A stretch of 64,000 bases of DNA, from NCBI GenBank assembly GCA_016901755.1, contig JACJKV010000004.1, positions 49,976-113,975 on the forward strand. The letters are read 5' to 3'. Origin of the DNA: Thomasclavelia spiroformis. GTDB lineage: Bacteria; Bacillota_I; Bacilli_A; Erysipelotrichales; Coprobacillaceae. Positions 55,340 through 64,000 of the stretch are shown in pieces. The translations under genes and the position numbers were made by a program. Position 1 is the first letter of the stretch, and each line of letters starts with the position of its first letter. The notes below the pieces were generated by a model. That model was not told where the DNA came from and did not search any database. It saw only the letters and a list, made by a program, of their open reading frames with translations.

Positions 55340-56800
55340 ATGGTCATGCATGCAGGAAGTGAGAGAAATTTAACACTTGTCATGGATTTGTATGAACTAA
55401 CGATGTCTTATAATTATTTTAAACAGGGGAACAAAGATCAGTTAGTTTATTTTGATATGTTTTATAGAAAAAATCCTGATAATGGTGGATTTGCAGTATT
55501 TGCTGGATTACAGCAGTTAATTGAGTGTATACAAGATTTACATTTTAGTGAAGGAGATATCAGATATCTCCGTTCACTAAATAAATTCGATGAAGATTTT
55601 CTGAATTATCTGAAAGATTTTAAATTTACCGGTTCGATTTATGCCGTCAGGGAAGGAACCCCAGTCTTTCCTAATGAACCGCTCATTACGGTAAAAGCTA
55701 AATTTATTGAAGCACAGCTGATTGAAACATTGCTGCTGGTAACGATCAACCATCAGTCTTTGATTGCTACAAAAGCACACCGTGTGGTTCAGGAAGCACA
55801 AGGCAGAGCAGTCATGGAATTTGGAGCGAGAAGAGCTCAGGGTTATGACAGTGCAACTTATGGGGCTCGTGCTGCCTATATCGGTGGTGTTGTCGGTACT
55901 GCGACGGTATCGGCTGGCTATATGTTTGATATTCCGGTTGTTGGAACGATGGCACATTCTTTTGTGCAGTCTTTTGATAGTGAGTATGAAGCTTTTAAGG
56001 CTTATGCTTTGACTTATCCTGATGACTGTATGTTACTGGTAGATACATATGATACTTTAAAAAGCGGTGTTCCTAATGCCATCCGTATTGCTAAGGAAGT
56101 GTTGGAACCAATGGGTAAAAAATTAAAAGGTATTCGTTTGGACAGTGGGGATATTTCTTATCTGTCAAAACGTGCCCGTGCTATGCTGGATGTAGCAGGA
56201 TTAAGTTATGTTACGATCTCAGCTTCTAATTCACTGGATGAATATCTGATCCGTTCGCTGTTGAATCAGGGAGCTAAAATTGATTCGTTTGGTGTTGGTG
56301 AAAATCTGATCGTTTCTAAATCATCACCAGTTTTTGGTGGTGTCTATAAGCTGGTAGCAATCGAAAAAGATGGGCAGATCATTCCTAAAATAAAAATATC
56401 AGAAAATACTGAAAAAATTACGAATCCAGGATATAAAAAAGTGTATCGTCTTTTTGAAAATGAAACAGGCAAAGCGATTGCGGATATCATTGCTTTTCAT
56501 GATGAGACAATTGACAGTACTCAAGATCTGACAATTTATCATCAGTCTAATATCTGGAAGTTTAAAACGATCGAAGCGAATACATATTCGGTTGAAGAAC
56601 TGCAGGTTCCAATTTTTGAAGATGGAAAATTTGTCTATGAGGAACTGACAGTTCAGCAAATCAGAGACTATTCGATGAAAGAAAAAGCACGTATGTGGGA
56701 TGAAATATTCCGTTTAGAATATCCACATGATTATTATGTGGACCTGACAAAAAAATTACTGGATTATAAAATTCATATGCTGGAAGAAAAAAGAAAGTAG
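55340..56800 (+). CDS. pncB: Nicotinate phosphoribosyltransferase
   Basis: 486 aa. N-terminal LVMDLYELTMSYNYF, phosphorylated-His region EFGARRAQGYDSA, VVGTMAHSFVQSF, and the ribose-phosphate site RLDSGDISYLSK. It makes nicotinate mononucleotide for NAD salvage. AAGGAG six bases before the ATG. The next gene starts five bases after its stop. Confidence 0.95.
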   Translation: MVMHAGSERNLTLVMDLYELTMSYNYFKQGNKDQLVYFDMFYRKNPDNGGFAVFAGLQQLIECIQDLHFSEGDIRYLRSLNKFDEDFLNYLKDFKFTGSIYAVREGTPVFPNEPLITVKAKFIEAQLIETLLLVTINHQSLIATKAHRVVQEAQGRAVMEFGARRAQGYDSATYGARAAYIGGVVGTATVSAGYMFDIPVVGTMAHSFVQSFDSEYEAFKAYALTYPDDCMLLVDTYDTLKSGVPNAIRIAKEVLEPMGKKLKGIRLDSGDISYLSKRARAMLDVAGLSYVTISASNSLDEYLIRSLLNQGAKIDSFGVGENLIVSKSSPVFGGVYKLVAIEKDGQIIPKIKISENTEKITNPGYKKVYRLFENETGKAIADIIAFHDETIDSTQDLTIYHQSNIWKFKTIEANTYSVEELQVPIFEDGKFVYEELTVQQIRDYSMKEKARMWDEIFRLEYPHDYYVDLTKKLLDYKIHMLEEKRK

Positions 56801-56805
56801 GATTT

Positions 56806-57195
56806 ATGGCAAAGTTTGACAGAAAAGTTGAAAGAACAAAAAAAGAATACCAGTTTACTTCAAAACCGGAAAGTCAGGAACAGGGATCGCTGTTTCAGGA
56901 TAATTTTTCCTTGAGATGGATGAAGCTGAATCTACAGACAGTTGTTTTGTTTATTATGGCTTTTATGCTGGTGACACTGGTCGTCATACCACTGTTGTCA
57001 GCGTATATGGACGTGGTGATCGCTTTTGTTTTAGGTCATGGACTGATTACCAGTCTGATCATTGTGTTAACAGTCTGCTTTTTACGTAAGGAAAAACCAG
57101 CCTTGAAGGTACTGGCGATCCGATATCTGTTTTTGATCTTGCTTTTAGGTATTTCGGCCTATGTATCGATGGTTTTGACAACCTGGTTTGGATAG
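56806..57195 (+). CDS. Small membrane protein, unknown function
   Basis: 129 aa. A charged N-terminal 40 residues (KFDRKVERTKKEYQ) is followed by three membrane helices at about 46-66, 70-90 and 100-126. No family recognised. It overlaps the region before tyrA and is probably co-transcribed with pncB. Confidence 0.7.
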   Translation: MAKFDRKVERTKKEYQFTSKPESQEQGSLFQDNFSLRWMKLNLQTVVLFIMAFMLVTLVVIPLLSAYMDVVIAFVLGHGLITSLIIVLTVCFLRKEKPALKVLAIRYLFLILLLGISAYVSMVLTTWFG

Positions 57196-57211
57196 AAATG
57201 AAGGAGATTGT

Positions 57212-58039
57212 ATGATAATTACGGTAGTTGGTTTAGGAGTTGTCGGTGGCAGCTTTGTTAAGGCGTTAAAAGGAATGGGACACGAGGTCTATGGTGTAGA
57301 CGTTGATGAAGAAACTTTGGCACGAGCTAAGGCAGATGCCTGCATCAAAGAAGGGTTTATTGATGGCAGTGATATTATCTCAAAATCTGATTTAACGATC
57401 ATATGTCTGTATCCTTCACTGGTTTTAGATTATATTAAAAATCACAAGTTTAAAAAAGGCAGTATCATTACCGATGCGGTAGGGGTCAAATCATATTTTC
57501 TTGATGAGGCGATGAAAATTGTTGATCAGGATGTAGAATTTGTCTCTGGTCATCCGATGGCAGGTAGAGAAAATAAAGGTTATGCCTATGCCAGCAAAGA
57601 GGTATTTCAGGGTGCAAACTATATTCTGATACAGCATCCTCAAAATAGAAAAGAAAGTATTGCTATGATGGAACAGTTTGTTTCCAATCTTGGTTTTCAT
57701 TCGGTGAAGATCATGTCACCACAAGATCATGATGAAATCATATCATTTACTTCACAGCTGCCGCATGCTATTGCGGTATCTTTGATCAACAGTGATACCC
57801 AAAAATATGATACAGGGAAATATATTGGTGATTCTTATCGTGATCTTACCAGAATTGCCAATATCAATGAAGATTTATGGACCGAGCTGTTTTTTACCAA
57901 TAAGCAGTATTTGCTTAAAAGCATTCAGAATTTTGAAAATCAGCTGGACATCATTAAAATGGCGATTGCCAATGAAGATGATGAGACATTGAAGAAAATG
58001 TTTATTGAATCATCGCGCAGAAGAAGAGATCTGGAATGA
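57212..58039 (+). CDS. tyrA: Prephenate dehydrogenase-like protein
   Basis: 275 aa from ATG 57212 (AAGGAG upstream). NAD-binding VVGLGVVGGSFVKALKG; catalytic region SGHPMAGRENKGYAYA; C-terminal helical dimer domain with SQLPHAIAVSLIN. It converts prephenate to hydroxyphenylpyruvate for tyrosine. No other aromatic amino-acid genes are nearby. Confidence 0.9.
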   Translation: MIITVVGLGVVGGSFVKALKGMGHEVYGVDVDEETLARAKADACIKEGFIDGSDIISKSDLTIICLYPSLVLDYIKNHKFKKGSIITDAVGVKSYFLDEAMKIVDQDVEFVSGHPMAGRENKGYAYASKEVFQGANYILIQHPQNRKESIAMMEQFVSNLGFHSVKIMSPQDHDEIISFTSQLPHAIAVSLINSDTQKYDTGKYIGDSYRDLTRIANINEDLWTELFFTNKQYLLKSIQNFENQLDIIKMAIANEDDETLKKMFIESSRRRRDLE

Positions 58040-58054
58040 TCTGCTTCTTTTTTT
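58022..58054 (+). terminator. Intrinsic terminator overlapping the tyrA end
   Basis: AGAAG-A-GATC / GATC-TG-CTTCT hairpin and seven T. Confidence 0.7.
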
Positions 58055-58061
58055 GTACTTA

Positions 58062-58140
58062 AGTTTAATATTTTAAACTATTTGTTTAAAATATATTGAT
58101 TTAACGACAATATTATGTATAATATTCTTGTTTAAAAAAT
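58062..58140 (+). promoter_or_regulatory. Promoter and candidate operators of the pot operon
   Basis: TTGATT (58096-58101), 16 bases, TATAAT (58118-58123). Upstream AGTTTAA (58062-58068) / TTAAACT (58073-58079) is a perfect dyad. TTGTTTAAAA occurs twice, just before the -35 and just after the -10, suggesting binding sites for the following regulator. Confidence 0.6.
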
Positions 58141-58178
58141 AAAACAAAAAGTTTTCTAAAATAAACGGGAGGTTATGC

Positions 58179-58712
58179 ATGAATATAGGAGCCAAAATAA
58201 AAAGATTACGTCTGACCAATGGTCTGACTTTGGAAGAACTGGCTAACAGAAGTGAACTGACTAAAGGTTTTCTGTCACAGCTGGAAAGGGATCTGACATC
58301 GCCCAGCGTAGCTACGCTGGAAGATATTTTGGAAGCTTTAGGAACCAATCTTAAGGAATTTTTTGCTGAAGAGGAAGATGAGCAGATCGTTTTTGGTAAA
58401 AATGACTTTTTTATTAATGAACAGGAAGATTATAAGATTTCTTATATTATTCCTAATGCTCAGAAAAATGAAATGGAACCTATATTAATAGAATTAAAGA
58501 AAGATAAAAAATCAATGGAATTAGATCCACACGATGGTGAAGAATTTGGCTATGTCGTACAAGGGAAGGTAACGTTGGTCAATGGTGATGATGCTTTTGA
58601 ACTGAAAAAGGGAGAAACTTTTTATTTAAGAGGGAATTTGCCGCATCATCTGGAAAATCATCATGATACGGTTGCTAAGATCGTATGGGTATCAACCCCA
58701 CCAATATTTTAA
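58179..58712 (+). CDS. XRE-family regulator with cupin domain (PuuR-like)
   Basis: 177 aa. N-terminal HTH (IGAKIKRLRLTNGLTLEELA, LTKGFLSQLERDLTSPS) and C-terminal cupin (DPHDGEEFGYVVQGKVTLV then RGNLPHHLENHHD). Members sense polyamines or amino acids. It is 12 bases before potA, hence the likely local regulator of polyamine uptake. Confidence 0.9.
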   Translation: MNIGAKIKRLRLTNGLTLEELANRSELTKGFLSQLERDLTSPSVATLEDILEALGTNLKEFFAEEEDEQIVFGKNDFFINEQEDYKISYIIPNAQKNEMEPILIELKKDKKSMELDPHDGEEFGYVVQGKVTLVNGDDAFELKKGETFYLRGNLPHHLENHHDTVAKIVWVSTPPIF

Positions 58713-58724
58713 AGGAGAGGAAAA

Positions 58725-60302
58725 ATGGAAGAGAAAATACTCATAAAATTTAGAAATATTGTTAAAGAATTTGATGGAACAATTGTTTTAAAAGGTATTA
58801 ATCTTGATATTTATGAAAATGAATTTGTCACGCTGTTAGGTCCTAGTGGCTGTGGGAAAACAACGTTATTAAGAATTCTGGGAGGATTCCTGGATGCCAG
58901 TGAAGGATCGGTCATTTTTGATGATCAGGATATCAAGGATTTGCCACCTTATAAAAGAGAACTGAATACAGTTTTCCAGAAATATGCATTATTTCCTCAT
59001 ATGAGCGTTTATGAAAATATTGCATTTGGGCTGAAAATCAAAAAGATGTCAAAAGATGTTATTGATCAGAAAGTCATGCGTATGTTAAAACTGATTGGTT
59101 TAGAAGGATTCGAAAATAAAAATGTCACAACGTTATCTGGGGGACAGCAGCAGCGTATCGCTATTGCCAGAGCACTGGTCAATGAACCAAAGGTACTTTT
59201 ACTGGATGAACCACTAGGAGCGTTAGATTTAAAACTGAGAAAAGAAATGCAGTATGAATTAAAACGTATTCAACAGGAAGTAGGAATCACCTTTATTTAT
59301 GTTACTCATGATCAGGAAGAAGCACTGACTATGTCAGATAAGATCGTGGTAATGAAACAGGGTGAAATTCAGCAGATTGGAACTCCACAGGAAATCTATA
59401 ATGAGCCAGTTAATCGCTATGTTGCCAACTTTATTGGGGAAAGCAATATCATTTCAGGGAAAATGCCTGCTGATTATCAGGTGAAATTTGATGATCATGT
59501 TTTTGAATGTGTCGATCATGGATTTAAAGAAAATGAAGCAGTTGATATTGTTTTAAGACCAGAAGATATTGATATCGTTCCTGTTGATCAGGGAAAACTG
59601 ACAGGAGAAGTTTTAAGCGTACTTTTTAAAGGTGTATGGAATGAAGTAATGGTTGAAACGGTACCAGGAACAACTGTAGTTGTGAACATGAATGTCATTA
59701 AAAACCGTGATGCCTATAGTGAACATACTGATGAAATGATTTCCGCTAATGATTTTTATGTCGATATTGAAGAAGTTGAATCACTGGATGATAAAGATAT
59801 CATTGCCCGTGCTGATGCTCAGGCCTGGAAGCCAAGTGATGACACTTATACTTCAATCAGTAAGATCGAACATGATCTGCAGGCCAAATCTGGTGAGTAT
59901 GAAGTAACCTATGCTACAGCTTCAGGACTGTCAATTAAAAGAAAGATCATTGTTGTCGATCAGCCTTTTGTTAAAAATGAAAAAGCTAATGAAGCTGTCA
60001 GTGCCTTTAATTTCTTTAAGACAGTAGATGAAATAAAAGAATCAGTGACTTTGGATACAGATTTAAAGACTTGGGCGAATGCTATGGGATGGAAACTGTC
60101 TAATGAAGATGAAGCAGTGGATATTTATGTAGATTATGATTTTGAACCGGAAAATATCACAGAAGGTATTTATCAGGTTAGCTTTTCTACTGAAGGTCGT
60201 GAGTTTAAAATACATACGACAGATTTTATCGAAGAAGGTCAAGAGGTCGGTCTTACATTTGAACCTGAAGATATTCATGTTATGGAAAAGATGGAGTTTT
60301 AA
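58725..60302 (+). CDS. potA: Spermidine/putrescine ABC importer ATPase with enlarged TOBE region
   Basis: 525 aa against about 350-380 for typical PotA. Walker [10 protein letters not shown], signature [15 protein letters not shown], Walker [13 protein letters not shown]-loop [14 protein letters not shown] domain begins near residue 235. After [11 protein letters not shown] (about 308) roughly 160 residues are inserted, and the usual end HTTDF then [15 protein letters not shown] closes the protein. The insert contains two similar beta-rich units, AWKPSDD with [10 protein letters not shown] and GWKLSNED with [10 protein letters not shown]. Confidence 0.92.
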   Translation: MEEKILIKFRNIVKEFDGTIVLKGINLDIYENEFVTLLGPSGCGKTTLLRILGGFLDASEGSVIFDDQDIKDLPPYKRELNTVFQKYALFPHMSVYENIAFGLKIKKMSKDVIDQKVMRMLKLIGLEGFENKNVTTLSGGQQQRIAIARALVNEPKVLLLDEPLGALDLKLRKEMQYELKRIQQEVGITFIYVTHDQEEALTMSDKIVVMKQGEIQQIGTPQEIYNEPVNRYVANFIGESNIISGKMPADYQVKFDDHVFECVDHGFKENEAVDIVLRPEDIDIVPVDQGKLTGEVLSVLFKGVWNEVMVETVPGTTVVVNMNVIKNRDAYSEHTDEMISANDFYVDIEEVESLDDKDIIARADAQAWKPSDDTYTSISKIEHDLQAKSGEYEVTYATASGLSIKRKIIVVDQPFVKNEKANEAVSAFNFFKTVDEIKESVTLDTDLKTWANAMGWKLSNEDEAVDIYVDYDFEPENITEGIYQVSFSTEGREFKIHTTDFIEEGQEVGLTFEPEDIHVMEKMEF

Positions 60303-61145
60303 ATGAAAAAGTTTTCACATTTAGCGGTTCCTTATATTGTCTGGAGCCTGATCATGCTGCTGCTGCCAATGTTGCTGATCGTCTTTTATGCGATTACTGA
60401 CAGTGGCAATACGATCATTAACTTTAGCTTTACTTTGGATAATTTCAGAAAATTCTTTACCGACCCGGATTTTCTGCTGGTTTTATGGCGTTCAATATCA
60501 ATTGCCTTAAAAACAACGATCATTTGTATAGTGATTGGTTATCCTACGGCTTATTTTATTTCACGCTGCAGTGATAAAGTCAGAAATATTCTGATTCTTG
60601 TTATTACTTTACCAATGTGGATCAACATGCTGGTACGTACTTATGCCTGGATCGGGATATTGTCTGATGGTGGAATCCTGCAAAAGCTGTTTGAAATGCT
60701 GGGACTGGGCTCACCACAACTGCTTTATACCGAAGGTGCGGTGTTATTAGGGATGGTTTACAATTTTATTCCTTTTATGATCTTACAGATCAATACGGCG
60801 CTTTCAAAAATGGATAAATCATTGCTTGAAGCGAGTGCTGATTTAGGAGCCAATCGTTATCAGACATTCTGGAAAATTGTGTTTCCTTTATCACTTCCGG
60901 GAGTTATCAGTGGTATTACCCTGGTGTTTTTACCGGCAGTAAGTTCATTTTTCATACCTAAACTGTTAGGTGGCGGTCAGTATTTCCTGATTGGTAATGT
61001 TATTGAAAATCAGTTTATTACCGTAGGTGAATGGAACTTTGGATCAGCAATTTCAGTAATCATGGCAGTTATTATGATGATCAGCATGTATCTGGTCAGA
61101 TATGTTGAAAAAAGAAATAATGGGCATAAGGAGGAAAAAGCATGA
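60303..61145 (+). CDS. potB: Spermidine/putrescine ABC importer permease PotB
   Basis: 280 aa, six membrane helices, immediately after potA. Typical segments: PTAYFISRCSDKVRNI, LPMWINMLVRTYAW, and EAA loop EASADLGANRYQTFWKIVFP. Overlaps potC-potD by four bases (ATGA). Confidence 0.94.
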   Translation: MKKFSHLAVPYIVWSLIMLLLPMLLIVFYAITDSGNTIINFSFTLDNFRKFFTDPDFLLVLWRSISIALKTTIICIVIGYPTAYFISRCSDKVRNILILVITLPMWINMLVRTYAWIGILSDGGILQKLFEMLGLGSPQLLYTEGAVLLGMVYNFIPFMILQINTALSKMDKSLLEASADLGANRYQTFWKIVFPLSLPGVISGITLVFLPAVSSFFIPKLLGGGQYFLIGNVIENQFITVGEWNFGSAISVIMAVIMMISMYLVRYVEKRNNGHKEEKA

Positions 61146-63034
61146 AAAAACAACGTCAACCGTTTTTAAAGCTTCTTATGGTCATAATGATCCTGTTTTT
61201 CTATCTGCCGATTGTTTTCATGATCGTGTTTTCGTTTAATTCCAGTAAATCATTGACACATTTTACTGGTTTTTCGACCCAATGGTATTCGCAAATGCTG
61301 CAGAATACACCAATGATGGAATCATTATATATTACGGTCCTGGTTGCAGTTATTGCGACTGCTGTTTCTACCGTCATTGGAACGATCAGTGCCATTGGAT
61401 TATCTAAATCTAAAAGAATTGTGCATGATGTCATCATGCAGATCAATGATTTTCCAATCATGAATCCAGAAATCGTGACTGCGATTGGTCTGATGCTGTT
61501 TTTTATTACGGTGAATATAGAAAAAGGTCTGTTAACGATGCTGTTGGCTCATATTGCTTTCTGTATTCCGTACGTTATTCTTTCGGTGATGCCTAAAATC
61601 AGGTCACTGGATCCTAATCTCGCTGATGCTGCGATGGATCTGGGATGTACACCATGGCAGTCACTGATCAAAGTCATCGTACCTCAAATCATGCCAGGTA
61701 TCGTTTCGGGGGCCCTGATTGCCTTTACGATGTCTTTTGATGATTTTATTATTTCTTACTTTGTTACTGGACGTGGTATTAAAAATCTTTCTATCATGGT
61801 TTATACTATGTCAAAACGTGTTAATCCAAGTATTAATGCGATTTCTACTTTGGTTGTTGTTTTAATTACTGTTGTTTTGATTCTGGTCAATGTCATTCCT
61901 ATGATCAAAGAAAAAAGACAGGCAGCTACGGTAGAAGTCAGACAGAAGAAAAAAGCACCGAAGATCATTTTAGGTACTCTAGCTGCTGCGCTTTTTATAG
62001 TTTTTGTCTTTGTCGGTTCAAATGGTACTTCCCATAAAAAATATGAGGGACAGACATTACATGTTTACAACTGGGGTGAATATACAGGAGAAAATCTGAT
62101 ATCTGATTTTGAAGAAAAAACAGGATGTAAGGTTGTCATGGATCTGTTTGATTCTAATGAACAGATGTATATTAAGGTTGCCAATGGCGAATCATATGAT
62201 GTTCTGGTGCCAAGTGATTACATGATCGAACGACTGATTCAGGAAGATCTGCTGCAGCCTCTTGACAGTAATAAAATTACCTGTATGGATGATCTGGCTG
62301 ATGCGGTAAAAGACAAATCATATGATCCTGGCAATGTTTATTCAGTACCATATTTCTGGGGCAGTGTAGGAATCGTTTATGATAAAAGCAAAGTCGATAT
62401 TAAAGACCTGGAAAAAGAAGGGTTCAATATTTTTCTGGATGAAAAATACAAAGGTGATATTTACCTTTATGATTCAGAAAGAGATTCATTCGCGATGGCT
62501 TTAAAAGGCTTAGGATATTCCATGAATACCGACAATGAACAGGAAATTGAAGAAGCGTATGACTGGCTGATTCAATGTGTTGAAACAATGGATCCAGAAA
62601 TCGTTACTGATGAAATCATAGATAATATGGCTCAGGGAAGAAAAGCGCTAGGTCTGGTTTATTCAGGTGATGCAGCCTATGTTATGAGTGAAAATGACGA
62701 TATGGGATATTATATGCCAGAAACCGGTACAAATATGTGGTTCGATGCCATGGTTATTCCAAAAAATGCTAAAAACACAGATCTGGCTCATGAGTTTATC
62801 AATTATGTTTCAAGCTATGAAGGAGCTTATGATAATTCTTCATATGTAGGTTATACATCACCAAATATCGATGTACTGAATGAACTGGCACAAACGGATT
62901 ATAAAGGAATCAATGCCTATAATCCTAGCCGTGAAAATGATCAGGATGAAGTTTTCAAATATAATGAAAAAACAAGAAAGATCTTATCGAACTATTGGAG
63001 CAAAGTAAAAATAGCTGCTTCCAATGCAGGTTAA
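61142..63034 (+). CDS. potCD: PotC permease fused to PotD substrate-binding protein
   Basis: 630 aa. Residues 1-260 are the PotC permease (LPIVFMIVFSFNSSKS; EAA loop DAAMDLGCTPWQSLIKVIVP; FTMSFDDFIISYFV). A linker (about 260-278) leads to another membrane helix (KIILGTLAAALFIVFVFV). The extracytoplasmic PotD domain then starts with LHVYNWGEYTGENLISDFEE and ends near 630. The fusion tethers the binding protein to the channel and removes the need for a separate lipoprotein; it is known from other Firmicutes. Confidence 0.94.
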   Translation: MKKQRQPFLKLLMVIMILFFYLPIVFMIVFSFNSSKSLTHFTGFSTQWYSQMLQNTPMMESLYITVLVAVIATAVSTVIGTISAIGLSKSKRIVHDVIMQINDFPIMNPEIVTAIGLMLFFITVNIEKGLLTMLLAHIAFCIPYVILSVMPKIRSLDPNLADAAMDLGCTPWQSLIKVIVPQIMPGIVSGALIAFTMSFDDFIISYFVTGRGIKNLSIMVYTMSKRVNPSINAISTLVVVLITVVLILVNVIPMIKEKRQAATVEVRQKKKAPKIILGTLAAALFIVFVFVGSNGTSHKKYEGQTLHVYNWGEYTGENLISDFEEKTGCKVVMDLFDSNEQMYIKVANGESYDVLVPSDYMIERLIQEDLLQPLDSNKITCMDDLADAVKDKSYDPGNVYSVPYFWGSVGIVYDKSKVDIKDLEKEGFNIFLDEKYKGDIYLYDSERDSFAMALKGLGYSMNTDNEQEIEEAYDWLIQCVETMDPEIVTDEIIDNMAQGRKALGLVYSGDAAYVMSENDDMGYYMPETGTNMWFDAMVIPKNAKNTDLAHEFINYVSSYEGAYDNSSYVGYTSPNIDVLNELAQTDYKGINAYNPSRENDQDEVFKYNEKTRKILSNYWSKVKIAASNAG

Positions 63035-63040
63035 TAAAAA

Positions 63041-63074
63041 AAGGTTTGAATGTATAAATTCAGACCTTTTTTTA
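63041..63074 (+). terminator. Intrinsic terminator of the pot operon
   Basis: AAGGTTTGAAT / ATTCAGACCTT stem (one T-G pair) with GTATAA loop and T run. Confidence 0.88.
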
Positions 63075-63194
63075 AAATAAAATAAATATATCAGATGACG
63101 TTGATAATATCAGTATAATTTAAAATAATAAATCATAGAATAGAAATATAAATAAAGATTTATGAAAATAAATTAAAAAAAAGCCAAAAAAAGC

Positions 63195-63223
63195 TTGAAA
63201 TTACAAAAAATATAACATATAAT
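63195..63223 (+). promoter_or_regulatory. Promoter of the tRNA operon
   Basis: TTGAAA (63195-63200), 17 bases, TATAAT (63218-63223), 39 bases before the first tRNA. The stretch from 63075 is otherwise very AT-rich with nothing else seen. Confidence 0.75.
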
Positions 63224-63262
63224 AATAAGGCAGTGTGATACGACACACGAAACATAAAAAAT

Positions 63263-63337
63263 GGTTCCTTGGCCAAGTTGGTAAGGCAACAGACTGCAAC
63301 TCTGTCATCATCGGTTCGAGTCCGGTAGGAACCTCCA
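63263..63337 (+). tRNA. tRNA-Cys (GCA)
   Basis: Acceptor GGTTCCT / AGGAACC, anticodon GCA in loop CTGCAAC, TTCGAGT T loop, U73 discriminator, encoded CCA. Confidence 0.95.
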
Positions 63338-63339
63338 TA

Positions 63340-63428
63340 GCCCAGGTGGCGAAATTGGTAGACGCACAGGACTTAAAATCCTGCGGACATAAAAATCCGT
63401 GCCGGTTCGACTCCGGCCCTGGGCACCA
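63340..63428 (+). tRNA. tRNA-Leu (TAA)
   Basis: 89 bases, class II with long variable arm. Acceptor GCCCAGG / CCTGGGC, anticodon TAA in loop CTTAAAA, encoded CCA. Confidence 0.95.
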
Positions 63429-63437
63429 TTAAAACAT

Positions 63438-63514
63438 GCGCTAGTAGCTCAACTGGATAGAGTGCTTGACTACGGATCAAGAGGTTGTGGGTTCGATTCC
63501 TGCCTAGCGCGCCA
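63438..63514 (+). tRNA. tRNA-Arg (ACG)
   Basis: Acceptor GCGCTAG / CTAGCGC, anticodon ACG (read as ICG), encoded GCCA end. Confidence 0.95.
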
Positions 63515-63518
63515 TTTA

Positions 63519-63595
63519 CGGGAAGTAGCACAGCTTGGTAGTGCACCTGGTTTGGGACCAGGGGGTCGCAGGTTCAAATCCTGTCTTCCCGACCA
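63519..63595 (+). tRNA. tRNA-Pro (TGG)
   Basis: Acceptor CGGGAAG / CTTCCCG, anticodon TGG in loop TTTGGGA, encoded CCA. Confidence 0.95.
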
Positions 63596-63604
63596 TTTAA
63601 AATT

Positions 63605-63680
63605 GGGGCCATAGCTCAGCTGGGAGAGCACCTGCCTTGCACGCAGGGGGTCAGCGGTTCGATCCCGCTTGGCTCCACCA
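63605..63680 (+). tRNA. tRNA-Ala (TGC)
   Basis: Acceptor GGGGCCA / TGGCTCC (one G-T pair), anticodon TGC, encoded CCA. Confidence 0.95.
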
Positions 63681-63702
63681 ATTAAAATTTAACAATCATC
63701 AT

Positions 63703-63779
63703 GGCGGGATAGCTCAGTTGGCTAGAGCATTCGGTTCATACCCGGAGTGTCGAGGGTTCGAATCCCCCTCCCGCTACCA
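63703..63779 (+). tRNA. tRNA-Met (CAT), elongator type
   Basis: Acceptor GGCGGGA / TCCCGCT with G1-U72, loop TTCATAC. It lacks the GGG/CCC anticodon stem of initiator tRNA and resembles the Bacillus elongator Met tRNA. Encoded CCA. Confidence 0.85.
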
Positions 63780-63810
63780 TGGATTGAATGGGCCATGATA
63801 TTTGTGACGA

Positions 63811-63887
63811 GGACCCTTAGCTCAGTTGGTTAGAGCTATCGGCTCATAACCGATCGGTCGTAGGTTCGAGTCCTACAGGGTCCACCA
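63811..63887 (+). tRNA. tRNA with CAT anticodon, probably tRNA-Ile2
   Basis: Acceptor GGACCCT / AGGGTCC, loop CTCATAA. The body (CTTAGCTCAGTTGGTTAGAG) resembles Ile2 tRNAs whose CAT anticodon is converted by TilS to read ATA codons. A second Met tRNA is the alternative. Confidence 0.8.
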
Positions 63888-63898
63888 ATTGATGATGC

Positions 63899-63991
63899 GG
63901 AGATTTACCCAAGTCTGGCTGAAGGGACTGGTCTTGAAAACCAGCAGAGGATTAACGTCCTGCGGGGGTTCGAATCCCTCAATCTCCGCCA
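63899..63991 (+). tRNA. tRNA-Ser (TGA)
   Basis: 93 bases, class II. Acceptor GGAGATT / AATCTCC, discriminator G, anticodon TGA in loop CTTGAAA, long variable arm, encoded CCA. The cluster probably continues beyond the window. Confidence 0.93.
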
Positions 63992-64000
63992 TTTATTAAA

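Noticed and set aside
63235..63614. Two overlapping frames across the first tRNA genes
   Set aside because: They read through tRNA-Cys, Leu, Arg, Pro and Ala with no RBS; the tRNA structures explain the sequence.

Overview
The window is AT-rich bacterial DNA with tightly packed genes, almost all on the + strand. It shows strong AAGGAGG-type ribosome binding sites, occasional TTG/GTG starts, and sigma-A promoters close to TTGACA-N17-TATAAT. Gene content and order (valS, radC, mreCD, minCD, spoIVFA/FB-like, rplU-prp-rpmA-obgE; hemW-hrcA-grpE-dnaK-dnaJ; rpmB divergent from asp23-fakA) point to a low-GC Firmicute. An anaerobic gut member of the Erysipelotrichia is my best guess. That placement is inference from gene style, not from a search.

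Layout. 1-8.8 kb: end of valS, a 52-aa membrane ORF, a SPOR-domain protein where B. subtilis has spoIIB, then radC, the shape and division genes, the sporulation protease pair, and the L21/Prp/L27/Obg cluster with an L21 leader. 9-16.3 kb: ruvAB, comEA-comEC, holA, sdaA, hemW. 16.4-21.1 kb: heat-shock operon under two CIRCE operators. 21.2-23.7 kb: rpmB, asp23, fakA. 23.8-27.5 kb: the only clearly accessory stretch. It has about 1 kb of decayed DNA with a minus-strand gene broken by one TAA, a 10-codon ORF capped by a terminator, and a large CnaB-repeat surface protein. 27.6-34.5 kb: ferredoxin-type aldo/keto reductase, ROK regulator, two PHP phosphoesterases, a HAD phosphatase, an MFS transporter frameshifted at a T9 run, and a degenerate acetylglutamate-kinase-like protein. 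34.6-41.2 kb: anaerobic sulfite reductase asrABC followed by siroheme genes (cobA-hemD fusion, hemB, sirC with an unusual C-terminal domain). 41.3-47.2 kb: amino-acid permease, M18 aminopeptidase, two poorly characterised proteins, HAD phosphatase, orphan nrdI. 47.3-53.1 kb: LysR regulator and a five-gene nickel/peptide-type ABC importer. 53.3-58 kb: SpoVB/MurJ-like flippase, LysM protein, pncB, membrane protein, tyrA. 58.2-63.0 kb: cupin XRE regulator with a spermidine/putrescine importer (potA with an enlarged TOBE region, potB, a potC-potD fusion). 63.2-64 kb: eight tRNA genes running towards the window end.

How it fits together. Most of the window is housekeeping. The strongest metabolic module is sulfite reduction: AsrC needs siroheme, and the following operon supplies the methylation, ring-closing and precorrin-2 oxidation steps, with a possible chelatase-like segment fused to SirC. 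hemA, hemL and hemC are not in the window. The most interesting oddities are the SirC C-terminal domain, the internally duplicated insertion in PotA, the atypical thioester-type adhesin, the T9 frameshift, and several perfect dyads in promoter regions. I found no CRISPR array, insertion sequence, prophage or rRNA gene.
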